50,565 bases of DNA from Deltaproteobacteria bacterium (GTDB lineage Bacteria > Bdellovibrionota_C > UBA2361 > JAGFJO01), in NCBI GenBank assembly GCA_024102635.1, contig JAGFJO010000087.1:1-50565 (forward strand). Reading direction: 5' to 3'. Shown here piece after piece: positions 50,530-50,565 of the stretch. Position 1 is the stretch's first letter. Each line of letters starts with the position of its first letter. The notes below the pieces were generated by a model. That model had not been told where the DNA came from. It did no database searches and saw nothing but the letters and a program-made list of their open reading frames with translations. The position numbers and the translations under genes are program-made.

Positions 50530-50565
50530 TTGAGATCCCCTGCAGCTATCGTTGATAGTGTTAAT

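Overview
The window comes from a Gram-negative (diderm), flagellated bacterium. The evidence is a LolA-type periplasmic lipid carrier fold, an outer-membrane beta-barrel, an O-antigen ligase, a Wzx-type flippase and a flagellin. Genes are tightly packed, often with ATGA-type overlaps; TTG and GTG starts are common and TGA is a normal stop. Several genes resemble proteobacterial ones (ybbA-ybbP-tesA, a wbp-like sugar set), but the sequence alone does not fix the phylum. No tRNA, rRNA or CRISPR array was seen.

Left flank (1-8.0 kb): one end of a surface-polysaccharide region. It holds the tail of a polytopic protein (probably a polymerase), an SGNH hydrolase, AsnB, a Wzx-like flippase, a small EamA transporter half and a second SGNH hydrolase. 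A HigBA toxin-antitoxin cassette sits between two diverged direct repeats of about 190 bp; both copies carry the SGNH/asnB junction. A cation/proton antiporter gene is broken by an in-frame TGA and lacks its C-terminal end.

Centre (8.2-25.1 kb): the most unusual part, and the best candidate for an undescribed system. A possible biosynthetic set (JmjC/cupin-like protein with an altered metal triad, FeeM-like N-acyl amino acid synthase, fatty acyl-AMP ligase, acyl carrier protein, B12-type radical SAM enzyme, ThiF/E1-like adenylyltransferase, tryptophanase/tyrosine phenol-lyase-like PLP enzyme, VAO/cresol-dehydrogenase-type flavoprotein, alpha/beta hydrolase with an Asp nucleophile) is interleaved with a possible export set (LolA-like protein, AMIN-beta-barrel fusion, MMPL/RND transporter, and a lytic-transglycosylase-like/LolA-like fusion). 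My inference is that the locus makes a modified fatty-acyl aromatic amino acid and moves it to the outer membrane.

Right of it (25.3-35.7 kb): the ybbP-ybbA/tesA locus, a secreted Cys-rich protein with a Gly/Ser tail, about 1.1 kb of decayed mobile-element sequence with an untracked 57-codon IS66 TnpA-like gene, a flagellin whose variable domain is replaced by seven FG-GAP/VCBS repeats (a probable seven-bladed beta-propeller), and a secreted beta-helix protein with a Thr/Pro linker.

Right flank (35.8-50.5 kb): the other polysaccharide part. A minus-strand operon (two GT4 glycosyltransferases, a methyltransferase, a WbpG-type amidotransferase) diverges from a plus-strand operon (Gfo/Idh/MocA oxidoreductase, DegT aminotransferase, WbpM/PglF-type dehydratase, split transketolase). 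A hexapeptide acyltransferase survives only as a fragment. A TylF-type methyltransferase, an O-antigen ligase and a YdcF/DUF218 protein close the window.
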